Assembly (NCBI GenBank): GCA_017610225.1
Contig: JAFCCM010000003.1
Span: 22,225 to 86,224 of the forward strand
Source of the DNA: Candidatus Aenigmatarchaeota archaeon
GTDB lineage: Archaea; Aenigmatarchaeota; Aenigmatarchaeia; CG10238-14
Direction: 5' to 3'
DNA: 64,000 nucleotides
Shown: in pieces, positions 16,520-24,753 of the stretch
Numbering within the stretch: position 1 is the stretch's first letter
Layout: each line of letters opens with the position of its first letter
Translations under genes and position numbers: made by a program
The notes under the pieces: model-generated
Told to the model about the DNA's origin: nothing
The model's input: only the letters and a program-made list of their open reading frames with translations
The model's database searches: none

Positions 16520-16771
16520 TTAATTAAAATATATCTCTAAATCACTTAACAAAGGCAAAGTTCCTCTAAAACTATCAATTTCATCCTCTTTTTCATTTAT
16601 TATAATAATTGATGGTGTTGCCTGAACACTATAAAAAACAGCTTGACTTTTACCATCAACTGTATCTACATCAAATGATTCATAATCAATGCCAGAATCA
16701 TCTAAAACTTTTCTAGCACTACCGCAATTTTTGCAGGTCTTACTCCAAAAAAATAATATTTTATTTTTCAT
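16520..16771 (-). CDS. Thioredoxin/glutaredoxin-like protein
   Basis: 83 aa from the ATG at 16771. The fold is plain: ILFFWSKTCKNCGSARKVLD carries the redox pair CKNC, FDVDTVDGKSQAVFYSVQAT then PSIIIINE gives the cis-proline strand, and a C-terminal helix follows. Such proteins reduce disulphides, for example of ribonucleotide reductase, or supply viral redox needs. No reductase gene is visible in the window. Last gene of its operon. Confidence 0.8.
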   Translation of the reverse strand: MKNKILFFWSKTCKNCGSARKVLDDSGIDYESFDVDTVDGKSQAVFYSVQATPSIIIINEKEDEIDSFRGTLPLLSDLEIYFN

Positions 16772-16776
16772 AACAT

Positions 16777-16932
16777 TCACATTTTAAAAATTTTTTGTTT
16801 TATAATTTCAGAAAATTCTTTTGCTTTATTATTTTCTAAAAAATCTCTCTGTAAAATACCAATACTATTTATCAACCAATCACGTTCATCTTTTGTTAAT
16901 TGATTTTCTTTTTGTTTTTCTGATAATATCAT
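16777..16932 (-). CDS. 51-residue helical protein
   Basis: MILSEKQKENQLTKDERDWL ... all helix, charged. TGA overlaps the binding site of the next gene. Function unknown. Confidence 0.45.
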   Translation of the reverse strand: MILSEKQKENQLTKDERDWLINSIGILQRDFLENNKAKEFSEIIKQKIFKM

Positions 16933-17018
16933 TCACACACCATTTTATCTAAACACCATTTACAAAATAAAAAAACAATTAACCAACATATTATTATTAC
17001 AATTATATAATCATGCAT
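16929..17018 (-). CDS. 29-residue single-helix membrane peptide
   Basis: MHDYIIVIIICWLIVFLFCK then a short charged tail with two Cys. GGTGTAAATA precedes the ATG. Overlaps the next gene by four bases. Confidence 0.4.
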   Translation of the reverse strand: MHDYIIVIIICWLIVFLFCKWCLDKMVCE

Positions 17019-17032
17019 TATTTACACCTTTT

Positions 17033-17158
17033 TTAATCTGGTTGTGGCTCTCCACATTTTAAACATATATAATTAAAATGTCCTGCTTCATCAATATTAT
17101 CTAAAACCACTGCAATTGCGAAACAAAATTGACATTCTGTTTTTTCTTCTTTAACCAT
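17033..17158 (-). CDS. 41-residue zinc ribbon
   Basis: CQFCFAIAVVLDNIDEAGHF then NYICLKCGEPQPD: two CxxC pairs 22 residues apart. Function unknown. Confidence 0.5.
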   Translation of the reverse strand: MVKEEKTECQFCFAIAVVLDNIDEAGHFNYICLKCGEPQPD

Positions 17159-17167
17159 AATTGACAC

Positions 17168-17308
17168 CTAACATTCTTGTTTATCATGCCATACACCGCA
17201 TTCATCACAATAATAATCATCTTGATCTTCATCCCAAATCCATACATGATTACCATTTGTATTAGGACATATTATTTGATTTTCCGGTTCAATATCTGGT
17301 TCAGACAT
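17168..17308 (-). CDS. 46-residue acidic zinc protein
   Basis: CPNTNGNHVWIWDEDQDDYY then CDECGVWHDKQEC. Zinc-ribbon type with His and Cys. Function unknown. Confidence 0.5.
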   Translation of the reverse strand: MSEPDIEPENQIICPNTNGNHVWIWDEDQDDYYCDECGVWHDKQEC

Positions 17309-17439
17309 CAATCAACACCTATTTTTTTCAATAATAATATTGCTAAATTTTTACATTTTGAATTTTTTTCAAAATGATTATACAAAGCTTTTTGATTATT
17401 ACCAAAATCTTTTTTACAATTTGGACATTTAAAACTCAT
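17308..17439 (-). CDS. 43-residue C2H2-type zinc finger
   Basis: FKCPNCKKDFGNNQKALYNH followed by FEKNSKC: Cys-x2-Cys, about 12 residues, His, then a further Cys. This is a single classical zinc finger of the kind that binds DNA in archaeal viruses. Function inferred. Confidence 0.6.
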   Translation of the reverse strand: MSFKCPNCKKDFGNNQKALYNHFEKNSKCKNLAILLLKKIGVD

Positions 17440-17449
17440 CAATTGACAC

Positions 17450-17785
17450 CTAATAACTATGTAACTGTTTTACAAAAAGCATTAATTCATTATTTAAATC
17501 ATTGATTTTACTTGATAACAATGACATTTTATCAAATATTTCTAAATTATGTTTTGTTATTGGAAAATCTTTACTTGCAATATTATAAAAACATCCATCA
17601 AAAGTTTGTTTTTTTATAGAAGCACATTTATAATTATTTGTACTAATATATCTATTATGATGATAACCCAATCTCGGTAATTCAAATCCATCTAAATATA
17701 AAATATCATCTAAAATTTCTTTAGATTTTAATATTATTTTATTTTTATTATTTATTTCTTTTAATTTATTTTGTATTGTCTCCAT
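17450..17785 (-). CDS. Coiled-coil protein of unknown function
   Basis: 111 aa with helical ends (IQNKLKEINNKNKIILKSKE and LLSSKINDLNNELMLFVKQL) flanking a central aromatic region. No family recognised. Confidence 0.45.
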   Translation of the reverse strand: METIQNKLKEINNKNKIILKSKEILDDILYLDGFELPRLGYHHNRYISTNNYKCASIKKQTFDGCFYNIASKDFPITKHNLEIFDKMSLLSSKINDLNNELMLFVKQLHSY

Positions 17786-17810
17786 ATTTTACACCATAAT
17801 ATTTTTCAAT

Positions 17811-17963
17811 TTAATCACCATTATTATTTAATAATTTGACAATAACATCATCATAACTATCAAATTTATTTTTACGTTTTTCATTAAACTTTTTTAATTT
17901 TATTAAATTAAGTCTGGTACTTGTTTTTACAACTATCTGTGTCTCTGTTTCTTTATCAAACAT
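17811..17963 (-). CDS. Ribbon-helix-helix-like protein
   Basis: 50 aa. TETQIVVKTSTRLNLIKLKK followed by KFDSYDDVIVKLL fits the archaeal RHH/antitoxin pattern (strand, helix, then SYDDVI..LL). A probable DNA-binding regulator, and a candidate for a factor acting on the shared operators. No toxin partner is evident beside it. Confidence 0.55.
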   Translation of the reverse strand: MFDKETETQIVVKTSTRLNLIKLKKFNEKRKNKFDSYDDVIVKLLNNNGD

Positions 17964-17971
17964 ATTAATCA

Positions 17972-18112
17972 TCACTCAATATTTTTTATATTTTTTAATA
18001 TTAATTCCAACATTGATTCTGTATATATTAATTCATCAAAATCATTTGAAAATGCAGGATCCCAATCTTTTTTAGCTTGATTAATTATAGATTGAATTTG
18101 TTTTATTTTCAT
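17972..18112 (-). CDS. 46-residue helical protein
   Basis: MKIKQIQSIINQAKKDWDPA ..., acidic C-terminal helix. Function unknown. Confidence 0.4.
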   Translation of the reverse strand: MKIKQIQSIINQAKKDWDPAFSNDFDELIYTESMLELILKNIKNIE

Positions 18113-18240
18113 TATTCATCCCTTTTTAAATCAATATTATTCAATTCTGCAATCTTTCTAAGTCTGATAACTTCTTTACCATCACCGTTATAAATTGCTC
18201 CGTTTAACATTTCCTTTAATTCTTCCCTTGTTATTTTCAT
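18112..18240 (-). CDS. 42-residue helical protein
   Basis: MKITREELKEMLNGAIYNGD then GKEVIRLRKIAELNNID. The ATG sits behind GGAGGTAATTTAG, an unusually full binding site located inside the upstream gene end. Function unknown. Confidence 0.45.
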   Translation of the reverse strand: MKITREELKEMLNGAIYNGDGKEVIRLRKIAELNNIDLKRDE

Positions 18241-18313
18241 CTAAATTACCTCCACATACTCTGCAAAAAGGTATTTTTGGAGTTTGTGTTCCACAATTCT
18301 TGCATATTATCAT
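18188..18313 (-). CDS. Zinc ribbon overlapping two neighbours in another frame
   Basis: ATG behind TTGATAAAT gives MIICKNCGTQTPKIPFCRVC GGNL, a textbook double-CxxC ribbon, then runs 17 codons further in the shadow of the next gene. It shares most of its length with 18246-18401 and its tail with 18112-18240. Either there is true overlapping coding, or one of the overlapping frames is chance. The ribbon pattern argues that this one is real. Confidence 0.4.
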   Translation of the reverse strand: MIICKNCGTQTPKIPFCRVCGGNLDENNKGRIKGNVKRSNL

Positions 18314-18401
18314 ATTTATCAAGATCCATCCAATTTATATCTCCATCATACTCTTGTAAACTAATCTCATAAAACCATCTATAAAAATTTTCTTTATCCA
18401 T
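18246..18401 (-). CDS. 51-residue acidic protein
   Basis: MDKENFYRWFYEISLQEYDG ... ends LQSMWR just at the GGAGG site of the next gene. The second half overlaps the zinc-ribbon frame at 18188-18313. Function unknown. Confidence 0.4.
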   Translation of the reverse strand: MDKENFYRWFYEISLQEYDGDINWMDLDKYDNMQELWNTNSKNTFLQSMWR

Positions 18402-18405
18402 TTTA

Positions 18406-18630
18406 TCACTGTATTTCATAACCAAAATTGTTTTTTATCATATTCTTATGATTATCAGAATCAAATAAACCATACCAAAATTTATTAAATTCTAATTTTT
18501 TAAGATATTTAGGAATATAATAATATCCAGGAAGCATTGGTGATAAAGATACTAATGTCATGATAGTATCTTTCAATGTATTTTTATTATTAATTGAAAT
18601 TGATAATTTTTCAAACACTTTCTTAAACAT
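18406..18630 (-). CDS. Small protein of unknown function
   Basis: 74 aa with a basic N-terminus and a Tyr/Pro-rich centre (LSPMLPGYYYIPKYL). Possibly membrane-associated at about 21-40. No family. Confidence 0.4.
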   Translation of the reverse strand: MFKKVFEKLSISINNKNTLKDTIMTLVSLSPMLPGYYYIPKYLKKLEFNKFWYGLFDSDNHKNMIKNNFGYEIQ

Positions 18631-18643
18631 TAAATCATCTCTT

Positions 18644-18970
18644 TCAACTATTATATTTCTTTTTCAACCTATTATAACTAAACATTATTTTTTCAACTTG
18701 TTTAATTGAAAGTTTTGAAAACTTTGATACAATATCTACAGCCAACATGTTAATTACTCCTGAAACTTTTACTTTTTCATAAGCTTCAAATTCCTGTTTT
18801 GTTATATTTGTTTTAAAATCATCCACAGAAATTTTTATATCTTCATTATATTTATCATCAATTAATTTTTCTGTTGCAAGATTTGTTATTTTAATCGATG
18901 TATTACCATGATCATAAATTTTTGTTTTAATATCTATATCATTCCAAATTTTTTCATTTTCATTATCCAT
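18644..18970 (-). CDS. Acidic helical protein
   Basis: 108 aa. The C-terminus VSKFSKLSIKQVEKIMFSYN resembles a helix-turn-helix. First gene behind the copy-4 promoter, a place where a regulator is often found. Function unknown. Confidence 0.4.
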   Translation of the reverse strand: MDNENEKIWNDIDIKTKIYDHGNTSIKITNLATEKLIDDKYNEDIKISVDDFKTNITKQEFEAYEKVKVSGVINMLAVDIVSKFSKLSIKQVEKIMFSYNRLKKKYNS

Positions 18971-19017
18971 AAATTATCACAAATTATTTCTTATAACACT
19001 ACATTATCACTAATAAT

Positions 19018-19050
19018 ATATAAAGATTTCTATACTACACAATATACTTT
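19018..19050 (-). promoter_or_regulatory. Shared promoter/operator, copy 4
   Basis: Minus-strand GTATATTGTGTAGTATAGAA then ATCTTTATATATTA. Core TAGTATAGAAA with a following TATA box, about 50 bases before the ATG at 18970. The region between it and 19149 also holds an inverted repeat TTTTAAAACAA/TTGTTTTAAA (about 19090-19148), probably the terminator of the upstream operon. Confidence 0.6.
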
Positions 19051-19148
19051 TTATATAAAATATAACTTATTTTAAATCAACTCATGCAATCATTTTAAAA
19101 CAAACCAAATCATAAAAATCATTCTAATACAACCAAGATTGTTTTAAA

Positions 19149-19595
19149 TTAAAGTATAAGTTCTTTCCAACCATTATACGTATAAATAGATGGTATATCA
19201 CCTATATTTAATGATTTTTTACCGACCAATTTTAATAATTTATTATAAATACCAATCTCAAAATAACAAATAATATTATATTTAACAAAATTCAACAACA
19301 AATAACCCTCCATTATACCTGTATCATAATGTTCAGACAATTTTGTCAATTTAAATTGTTGCCTAAATCTATTATTTGGAAAACTATTATTTTTTAATAT
19401 TTCTTTTATTTCAATAAATTTTACTTGATTTTTAGTAATCACTATAAAATCAGAAGGCATTGCTCTTGATAAAACTTGACCATTGATATTCATTCTTGAT
19501 TTATCTATCTGTAACTTTATCTTATAATACCCATGATCCTTACAATACTTAGAAAATTTATTTTCAGTATATTGACCTTTATTTTTTTTAGGCAT
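19149..19595 (-). CDS. Holliday-junction-resolvase-like nuclease (PD-(D/E)XK)
   Basis: 148 aa. MPKKNKGQYTENKFSKYCKD has the early Glu, then PSDFIVITKNQVKFIEIKE gives the D...ExK catalytic pattern, followed by FRQQFKLTKLSEHYDTGI, as in RecU/VRR-NUC and archaeal Hjc-like nucleases. Likely cuts branched recombination or replication intermediates. Overlaps a broken methyltransferase gene by a TAATG. Confidence is good for the nuclease fold and lower for the exact substrate. Confidence 0.7.
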   Translation of the reverse strand: MPKKNKGQYTENKFSKYCKDHGYYKIKLQIDKSRMNINGQVLSRAMPSDFIVITKNQVKFIEIKEILKNNSFPNNRFRQQFKLTKLSEHYDTGIMEGYLLLNFVKYNIICYFEIGIYNKLLKLVGKKSLNIGDIPSIYTYNGWKELIL

Positions 19596-19765
19596 TAAAT
19601 ATCTCCAATTTTTTCCATAATTGCTTTTACAACATTAACAGTAACTGCATTCCCTGCTGTTTTATATAACTGTGTATCACTTGCGACTTTCCGTGCTTTT
19701 TCATAAAATGAATCATCAAAAGAACCATCATCTAATATAGGACAAAAACCTTGAAGTCTATATTA
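19595..19765 (-). pseudogene. Remnant of a C5-cytosine DNA methyltransferase
   Basis: The last 56 codons of a Dcm-type enzyme remain: RLQGFCPILDD, later VASDTQLYKTAGNAVTVNVV and KAIMEKI. These are motifs IX-X (R..QGFP; D...YK..GNaV.v.V...i). The frame is closed by TAA immediately upstream of RLQGF, so motifs I-VIII including the catalytic PCQ are gone. Evidence that the element once carried or met a modification gene. Confidence 0.75.
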
Positions 19766-19793
19766 AACAATCAATATTGATATAACTAGACAA

Positions 19794-20525
19794 TCAAATC
19801 GAATTTAATAATTCTAATTGTTGTAAACATTGTATTCGTCTATTTAAATGCATACGTAAAAAATAATCATCAGCAAATTCTAGATATTTTGTTAAAAAAT
19901 TGATATCATTAATCTTATCAATAGCAGATAAACGATTTCCATCATAATTATCTGTTAACGAAAGTTGTTTAAGTACTGTTTGATTATCAATAAAATCTTC
20001 AATGATCAAATTACGCATGTATCTTTTTTGTTCAACAAAAACATGATTTTTAATAAAATCAATATCATTGATTGTATATAATGCAATTTTGTTGATATGA
20101 ATTGAATAATTTCCTGTTAAATACATTTTTATTATTGTTTCATTATCAATCATTTTCATTGAATTAGCTACGATTTTATCACTATAATCATAATGTATCA
20201 ATTGCTTAAATATTTTTTGATTATCTATTTTATCAAGAATCAATAGCATTATATCAGAATCATCAACACAATAAATCAAATCAATTAATTTTGATGTTGA
20301 ATTGATTGAATTAATATATCGTAATTCTTCGTCAAATGTACAAAATTGATTATTATAGCAACACCAATGTATTTCAGAACAATTGATAAAATCAGATGAT
20401 ATAATTGTTTGATTAGAATATTGATGATATAAACCATATAAAAGAAAAGCTAAAATCATAATTAAGCTAATTTTAAATATCAACGATACTGTTGATTGTA
20501 ATATTGTCGGTTTGTTTTTAATCAT
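19794..20525 (-). CDS. Membrane-anchored protein with HEAT-like repeats
   Basis: 243 aa from the ATG at 20525. One helix near the N-terminus (about 15-35), a short Cys cluster (SEIHWCCYNNQFC), then about six helical repeats of the form I.dn..i...l...... with DIDFIKN and NDINFLTKYLEFA. Probably a protein-protein scaffold at the membrane. Function unknown. Confidence 0.5.
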   Translation of the reverse strand: MIKNKPTILQSTVSLIFKISLIMILAFLLYGLYHQYSNQTIISSDFINCSEIHWCCYNNQFCTFDEELRYINSINSTSKLIDLIYCVDDSDIMLLILDKIDNQKIFKQLIHYDYSDKIVANSMKMIDNETIIKMYLTGNYSIHINKIALYTINDIDFIKNHVFVEQKRYMRNLIIEDFIDNQTVLKQLSLTDNYDGNRLSAIDKINDINFLTKYLEFADDYFLRMHLNRRIQCLQQLELLNSI

Positions 20526-20614
20526 AGTTAACACCTTTTTGATTTAATTTGAAAGATTAAAAAATTTGTTAAAACAAACCAATCAAACTTTCCTCTTTAA
20601 ATCAAAATTTATTT

Positions 20615-21148
20615 TTATTTTTCCATGAAATTAGCACTCAAATCATCTGCAATATGAAAAAGTTTAGAAATTTTTTGATTATTAAATGCAGTAACAACAT
20701 CTATTATATCACATTCTTTACAATAATCCATACACATATACATACCCATATGATATTTAATTGCATGTTTTTCAATATCAGTTAATTTAATAAATTTCTC
20801 AATTCTTTCTATTGATACAGAACCATGACCTTTTGGTGCTGATTTATTTGTTACATATTTATTTCTTTTTTTATCATAAAAATTAATTTTTACCACATCA
20901 TGAAGTAATGATAATATTATCATTGCATCTTTTGGAATATCCAAACCTGTCATTTTCTGTAATTTTTTAAATGTTTCAAATACACTCCAACAATGTTTGA
21001 CCAATCCGCCTTTAAAAGCATAATGATATCTAGTAGATGCAGGTGCATCGAAAAAATCACTTTCTTCTAAATATTTAATCAAATCATTCATTCCAAGACG
21101 TTTAACTTTTCTCAATTCATTTATAATATTGTCTTTATCATTATCCAT
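20615..21148 (-). CDS. HD-domain phosphohydrolase
   Basis: 177 aa. Metal-binding pattern: H in GGLVKHCWSVFETFKKL, HD in LSLLHDVVKINFY, His in PKGHGSVSIERI and IKYHMGMYM, and a late Asp in FHIADDLSANF. This matches the phage/YhaM-like HD group that cleaves nucleotides or RNA. It lies two genes after PolB in the same operon, so a role in nucleotide or RNA turnover during replication is plausible. Confidence 0.75.
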   Translation of the reverse strand: MDNDKDNIINELRKVKRLGMNDLIKYLEESDFFDAPASTRYHYAFKGGLVKHCWSVFETFKKLQKMTGLDIPKDAMIILSLLHDVVKINFYDKKRNKYVTNKSAPKGHGSVSIERIEKFIKLTDIEKHAIKYHMGMYMCMDYCKECDIIDVVTAFNNQKISKLFHIADDLSANFMEK

Positions 21149-21154
21149 TTTTAA

Positions 21155-21544
21155 TCACTTTTTAGCTCTATTATCTAAACATTTTTTAGTACAATATTGT
21201 TTTTCATATTTTTCATTACGTTCTCTTAAAAATGTTATACCACATGTTGAACATTTCAAAATATCACTATCATCAAAAAACAGTTTATAACATAATTTAA
21301 TTTTTTTTATAAAATTTTCAATAGTTATTTTATATTTTGATTTTATAGGATTTTTTAAACCAATTTCATGCCATGTAAAGTATATTAACATTTCAATATT
21401 ATTATTATATTCATTTATTAATTGTAATATATTACCTGAAAATTCTTCATATACTCTATATCTAAAACCATCACATCTATTTGCAATTAATAATATACTA
21501 TCATCACTATTATACATTTGCTTCAAATTAAGTTGATATCTCAT
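21155..21544 (-). CDS. Protein with C-terminal zinc site
   Basis: 129 aa. C-terminal CSTCGITFLRERNEKYEKQY then CTKKCLDNRAKK, a ribbon often seen at the end of phage nucleic-acid proteins. The rest is helical. Function unknown. Confidence 0.45.
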   Translation of the reverse strand: MRYQLNLKQMYNSDDSILLIANRCDGFRYRVYEEFSGNILQLINEYNNNIEMLIYFTWHEIGLKNPIKSKYKITIENFIKKIKLCYKLFFDDSDILKCSTCGITFLRERNEKYEKQYCTKKCLDNRAKK

Positions 21545-21550
21545 TTTAGA

Positions 21551-21817
21551 TCACTTCTCAAATAACGATTTTACTTCTTCTTTTTGAATTTTTATATATT
21601 CTTTATCTAAACTTAAATCAATACGTTCTTGTATAATATCTCCCTTTGTTTTGACATTTGTCATTTTATTTAAACATCTTTTACATGTTTTTTTTGTCCA
21701 TACTGTAAAATAACGATGTGTTTCTTTATTATCCTGTTTAAGCAATGTTAATTTTCCAACTAATTCACTTGTCCTTTTACCACAAATATCACAAAAACTT
21801 ACAATTGTTCTTCCCAT
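21551..21817 (-). CDS. Zinc-binding protein
   Basis: 88 aa. CDICGKRTSELVGKLTLLKQ and CKRCLNKMTNV: two CxxC pairs about 40 residues apart. Function unknown. Confidence 0.45.
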   Translation of the reverse strand: MGRTIVSFCDICGKRTSELVGKLTLLKQDNKETHRYFTVWTKKTCKRCLNKMTNVKTKGDIIQERIDLSLDKEYIKIQKEEVKSLFEK

Positions 21818-21823
21818 AATTAA

Positions 21824-21877
21824 TCACTTCTCAATATCTAATTTTTTAATCATATTTTCAATTTGTTTTTCACTCAT
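21824..21877 (-). CDS. 17-residue peptide ORF
   Basis: MSEKQIENMIKKLDIEK, placed exactly between the PolB stop (GGTGA serves as its binding site) and the next binding site. It is kept because spacing fits the operon pattern. Could equally be chance. Confidence 0.3.
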   Translation of the reverse strand: MSEKQIENMIKKLDIEK

Positions 21878-24700
21878 TCACCATAAATGACCAAAATCTG
21901 TATAACACATTTTTTTATCAAATGCTCTCAAAACAGTAATAAGTGGTGTTGATATACGATCCCAATATTTCTCTTTATCATATTCATCATTATTATCCAT
22001 ATATTCAGATTCAGTTATACCACGTTGTGTTTTATCAATATCTTTACGATATACAATACCAAGTTCATCTAATTTATCTTCAAAAACTTTTAATCCTTGA
22101 TCCTTTTTCAATAATAATAAAGAATCAATCAATTCATCACCATGTTTTTTACGAACACTTTTTTCACGTAAAATTGATGTATCAATCTGTAATTTTTTTC
22201 CAACAATATAGTTTATTGTATCACCAATTTCAATTGATTCATCATCATTATCATTTAATCTTTTTATTAATTTTATTTGACATGGTATTGAACCAAAACA
22301 TAAACTTCCATTTTTTGTAATCTTTTGTTTACCTGTTTTCTTATCAATCATTGGACCTCCATATGTAGAATAATGTCTTTGATATACTTTTTTAAATACT
22401 AAATATTCTTTATCAAGTTTATTATCAAAACACATTTTTTCATATTTTGAAATTTTATCTATCCAATTCTGTTTATTAAATTTTTCTAATAATATATCTG
22501 TTACCAATTCTTTTTGAAGTATTTTCGCTAATGGATTTGTATCACTTCTTTGATATTCACCGCCTGTTGTTTTAACAATGTCATCTTCTAGATAATAATA
22601 TCTATTTTTAACAACAGACAAAAAAGCAGGAATTGTTTTTTCAAGTTCAAAAACACAATAATAATTCCTTTTAACTGTATCTGTCATATGTTTATATGGT
22701 TTATTTAATTTTTTATTTACAAATTTAGGTGTATTTTTAACATGGAATGTAAAAGATAAATTAAAATTTTTAAACATTTTATCAAAATATTCAAAAAACG
22801 CAATATCCAAATCATCGGTTGTTCCATTATATGATAAATTCTTTAAATAGGATGAATCAGTTGCACCACAAATATTCATAAATCCTAATTTCTTTGTAAA
22901 AATCAATGTTTTCTTTAATGTATATCTACCACAAGTTGTTACTGTATCTGCTATATGAAACATAAAAAACCTTGAAGATCTCAAACCTGTAAAACCAAAA
23001 GCACCATTTGCTATAACTTTTAAAGCACTATCATTGTTCAACATAACGTAATATTCTGCCGATTGATAAAAACTAGAATTTTTATTTTTTTCATTGAATA
23101 TATATTTAGATTCATCTCTTGCTATTACAGCATTTTCAACATATATCGGTAAAAATCCTTTTTGTTTCTTAAAAAATCTATGTGGATGAAAATTCCATTC
23201 GTGTTTTGTACCTGCTAAATTTTTATCATTATTTATATCAGCAGGTGTAAATATCAAGTCATGTTTTTTTGCATATTCTTGTGCTTTTTTTCCTTCATAT
23301 TTATCAATAAATTCAAACATTAAATCTTCCAAATCAGTTTCAGTCATTTCAATATTTAATGTTTTTAAATAAGATATAATTTTTTTATTATCTTTCAATT
23401 CATCCATAATAAATAAAATATTTGTTTTCTCTTCACCAAAAACTTCTATTAATTCTTCTTTTGAAGGCATCATATTTGTTACATATGTTTCATTTGATAT
23501 ATTAAAAGTCATTATTGTTAAAGGATATTCTGATTTAAAATCATAAAGTTTTACATTTTTATGAAATCCCGGATTTTTACAATAAGGATATCCTCCACCA
23601 ATTTTTATATTTTTTCTTTCTTCTGATTCAAATTTATTAGGTTTTGATTCAACAATATAATGATGTTTATGATTCAATCTCACCAAACCATCATCTGTTG
23701 TATGTGATATAAACATAGCATCTTCAGGTGTACATTTTGTTTTGTTGCAAACAGCAAATAAAATATCATACATTTTTACTTTCTCATCAATTTTTCTCAT
23801 TAAAGTAACATCTTTTCTATTATATTCTTCAAGTAATTTTGGATTATTTTTCCATAAAGAATAATATCTCCCACGACCAGCTTCAACTTCATCAGAAAAA
23901 TCAATTTTTCCGTCACTTAATATCTCTTGTGCAATAGCTTCTAAAGAATATTTTTCATATTTTATTGCTGAATATTTTTTCATTTTCAATAATTCATCAA
24001 TATGATTAAGAAATTTTATATCATATGAAAATTTCCTTCCTTTTTCTATATGAAAAGCCATTCGTTGTTTTAAATATAACATATCAAATAATGAACCATT
24101 CCATGCCGTCATTAAATCATAATCTTTAATGACTTCACACATGTAATTTAATAAATTAAATTCATCATCAGCATTTGGATCATCTAAATTTTTATTAATA
24201 TAAAAAAATTGTTTTCCTTGTTTATCTTCAAGAGCAATTGACATTATTTGTTTATCTCCTGTAATCACACCTCCTCTATCATCTTTTTCCATTGGTTTTC
24301 TATCATCTGTTTCAAGATCATAAAACAATACAGAATAATTTGAAAAATCATAATTTTCTGTATGATCTATAACAAATCTTTTTTTAGATGTCAAATCAGC
24401 TTCAAATGTTTTTATATTGTATTTTTTTATAATAGAATTTGCATAATATCTATCATCATTATTTTTAAGATATAATTTTATGAAATCTCCATTTGTTGCA
24501 TTATATTCAACTGCTTTCTTAAAAAACTGATTTAATATTTTATTAAATCCAAAATTATCTTTATTTCTAATAAAATCTTCTCTAGTTATATAGAAAAAAT
24601 TATCAAAAATAATTGTTTCATATGAATATTTATCATTTTCTTTAAACCTTATAACAAGTTCATTTCCAGGTTTTTCTATGGCCTGTATAAAAGTTTTCAT
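21878..24700 (-). CDS. Family B DNA polymerase
   Basis: 940 aa replicative polymerase with proofreading. Exo I FYDLETD (128-130), Exo II TAWNGSLFDML (about 199-207) and Exo III EYNRKDVTLM (about 292-301) are intact. Polymerase motif A is LYDFKSEYPLT (about 385-394), motif B KVIANGAFGFTG (561-572) and motif C CGATDSSYL (611-619). In motif C the first Asp of the usual DTDS is Ala; the second Asp, the main metal ligand, is kept. There is no obvious protein-primed (TPR) signature, and a separate primase is present, so RNA or DNA priming is likely. First gene behind the copy-5 promoter. Confidence 0.93.
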   Translation of the reverse strand: MKTFIQAIEKPGNELVIRFKENDKYSYETIIFDNFFYITREDFIRNKDNFGFNKILNQFFKKAVEYNATNGDFIKLYLKNNDDRYYANSIIKKYNIKTFEADLTSKKRFVIDHTENYDFSNYSVLFYDLETDDRKPMEKDDRGGVITGDKQIMSIALEDKQGKQFFYINKNLDDPNADDEFNLLNYMCEVIKDYDLMTAWNGSLFDMLYLKQRMAFHIEKGRKFSYDIKFLNHIDELLKMKKYSAIKYEKYSLEAIAQEILSDGKIDFSDEVEAGRGRYYSLWKNNPKLLEEYNRKDVTLMRKIDEKVKMYDILFAVCNKTKCTPEDAMFISHTTDDGLVRLNHKHHYIVESKPNKFESEERKNIKIGGGYPYCKNPGFHKNVKLYDFKSEYPLTIMTFNISNETYVTNMMPSKEELIEVFGEEKTNILFIMDELKDNKKIISYLKTLNIEMTETDLEDLMFEFIDKYEGKKAQEYAKKHDLIFTPADINNDKNLAGTKHEWNFHPHRFFKKQKGFLPIYVENAVIARDESKYIFNEKNKNSSFYQSAEYYVMLNNDSALKVIANGAFGFTGLRSSRFFMFHIADTVTTCGRYTLKKTLIFTKKLGFMNICGATDSSYLKNLSYNGTTDDLDIAFFEYFDKMFKNFNLSFTFHVKNTPKFVNKKLNKPYKHMTDTVKRNYYCVFELEKTIPAFLSVVKNRYYYLEDDIVKTTGGEYQRSDTNPLAKILQKELVTDILLEKFNKQNWIDKISKYEKMCFDNKLDKEYLVFKKVYQRHYSTYGGPMIDKKTGKQKITKNGSLCFGSIPCQIKLIKRLNDNDDESIEIGDTINYIVGKKLQIDTSILREKSVRKKHGDELIDSLLLLKKDQGLKVFEDKLDELGIVYRKDIDKTQRGITESEYMDNNDEYDKEKYWDRISTPLITVLRAFDKKMCYTDFGHLW

Positions 24701-24721
24701 AAATTACATTACACCTTATTC

Positions 24722-24753
24722 TTTATATACATTTATATACTACAATATATATT
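24722..24753 (-). promoter_or_regulatory. Shared promoter/operator, copy 5
   Basis: Minus-strand ATATATTGTAGTATATAAAT then GTATATAAAG. Sits about 25-50 bases before the PolB ATG. Confidence 0.65.

Noticed and set aside
21943..22320. 125-codon plus-strand frame opposite PolB
   Set aside because: His/Tyr-rich composition is the usual reverse-complement artefact of an AT-rich gene; no binding site.
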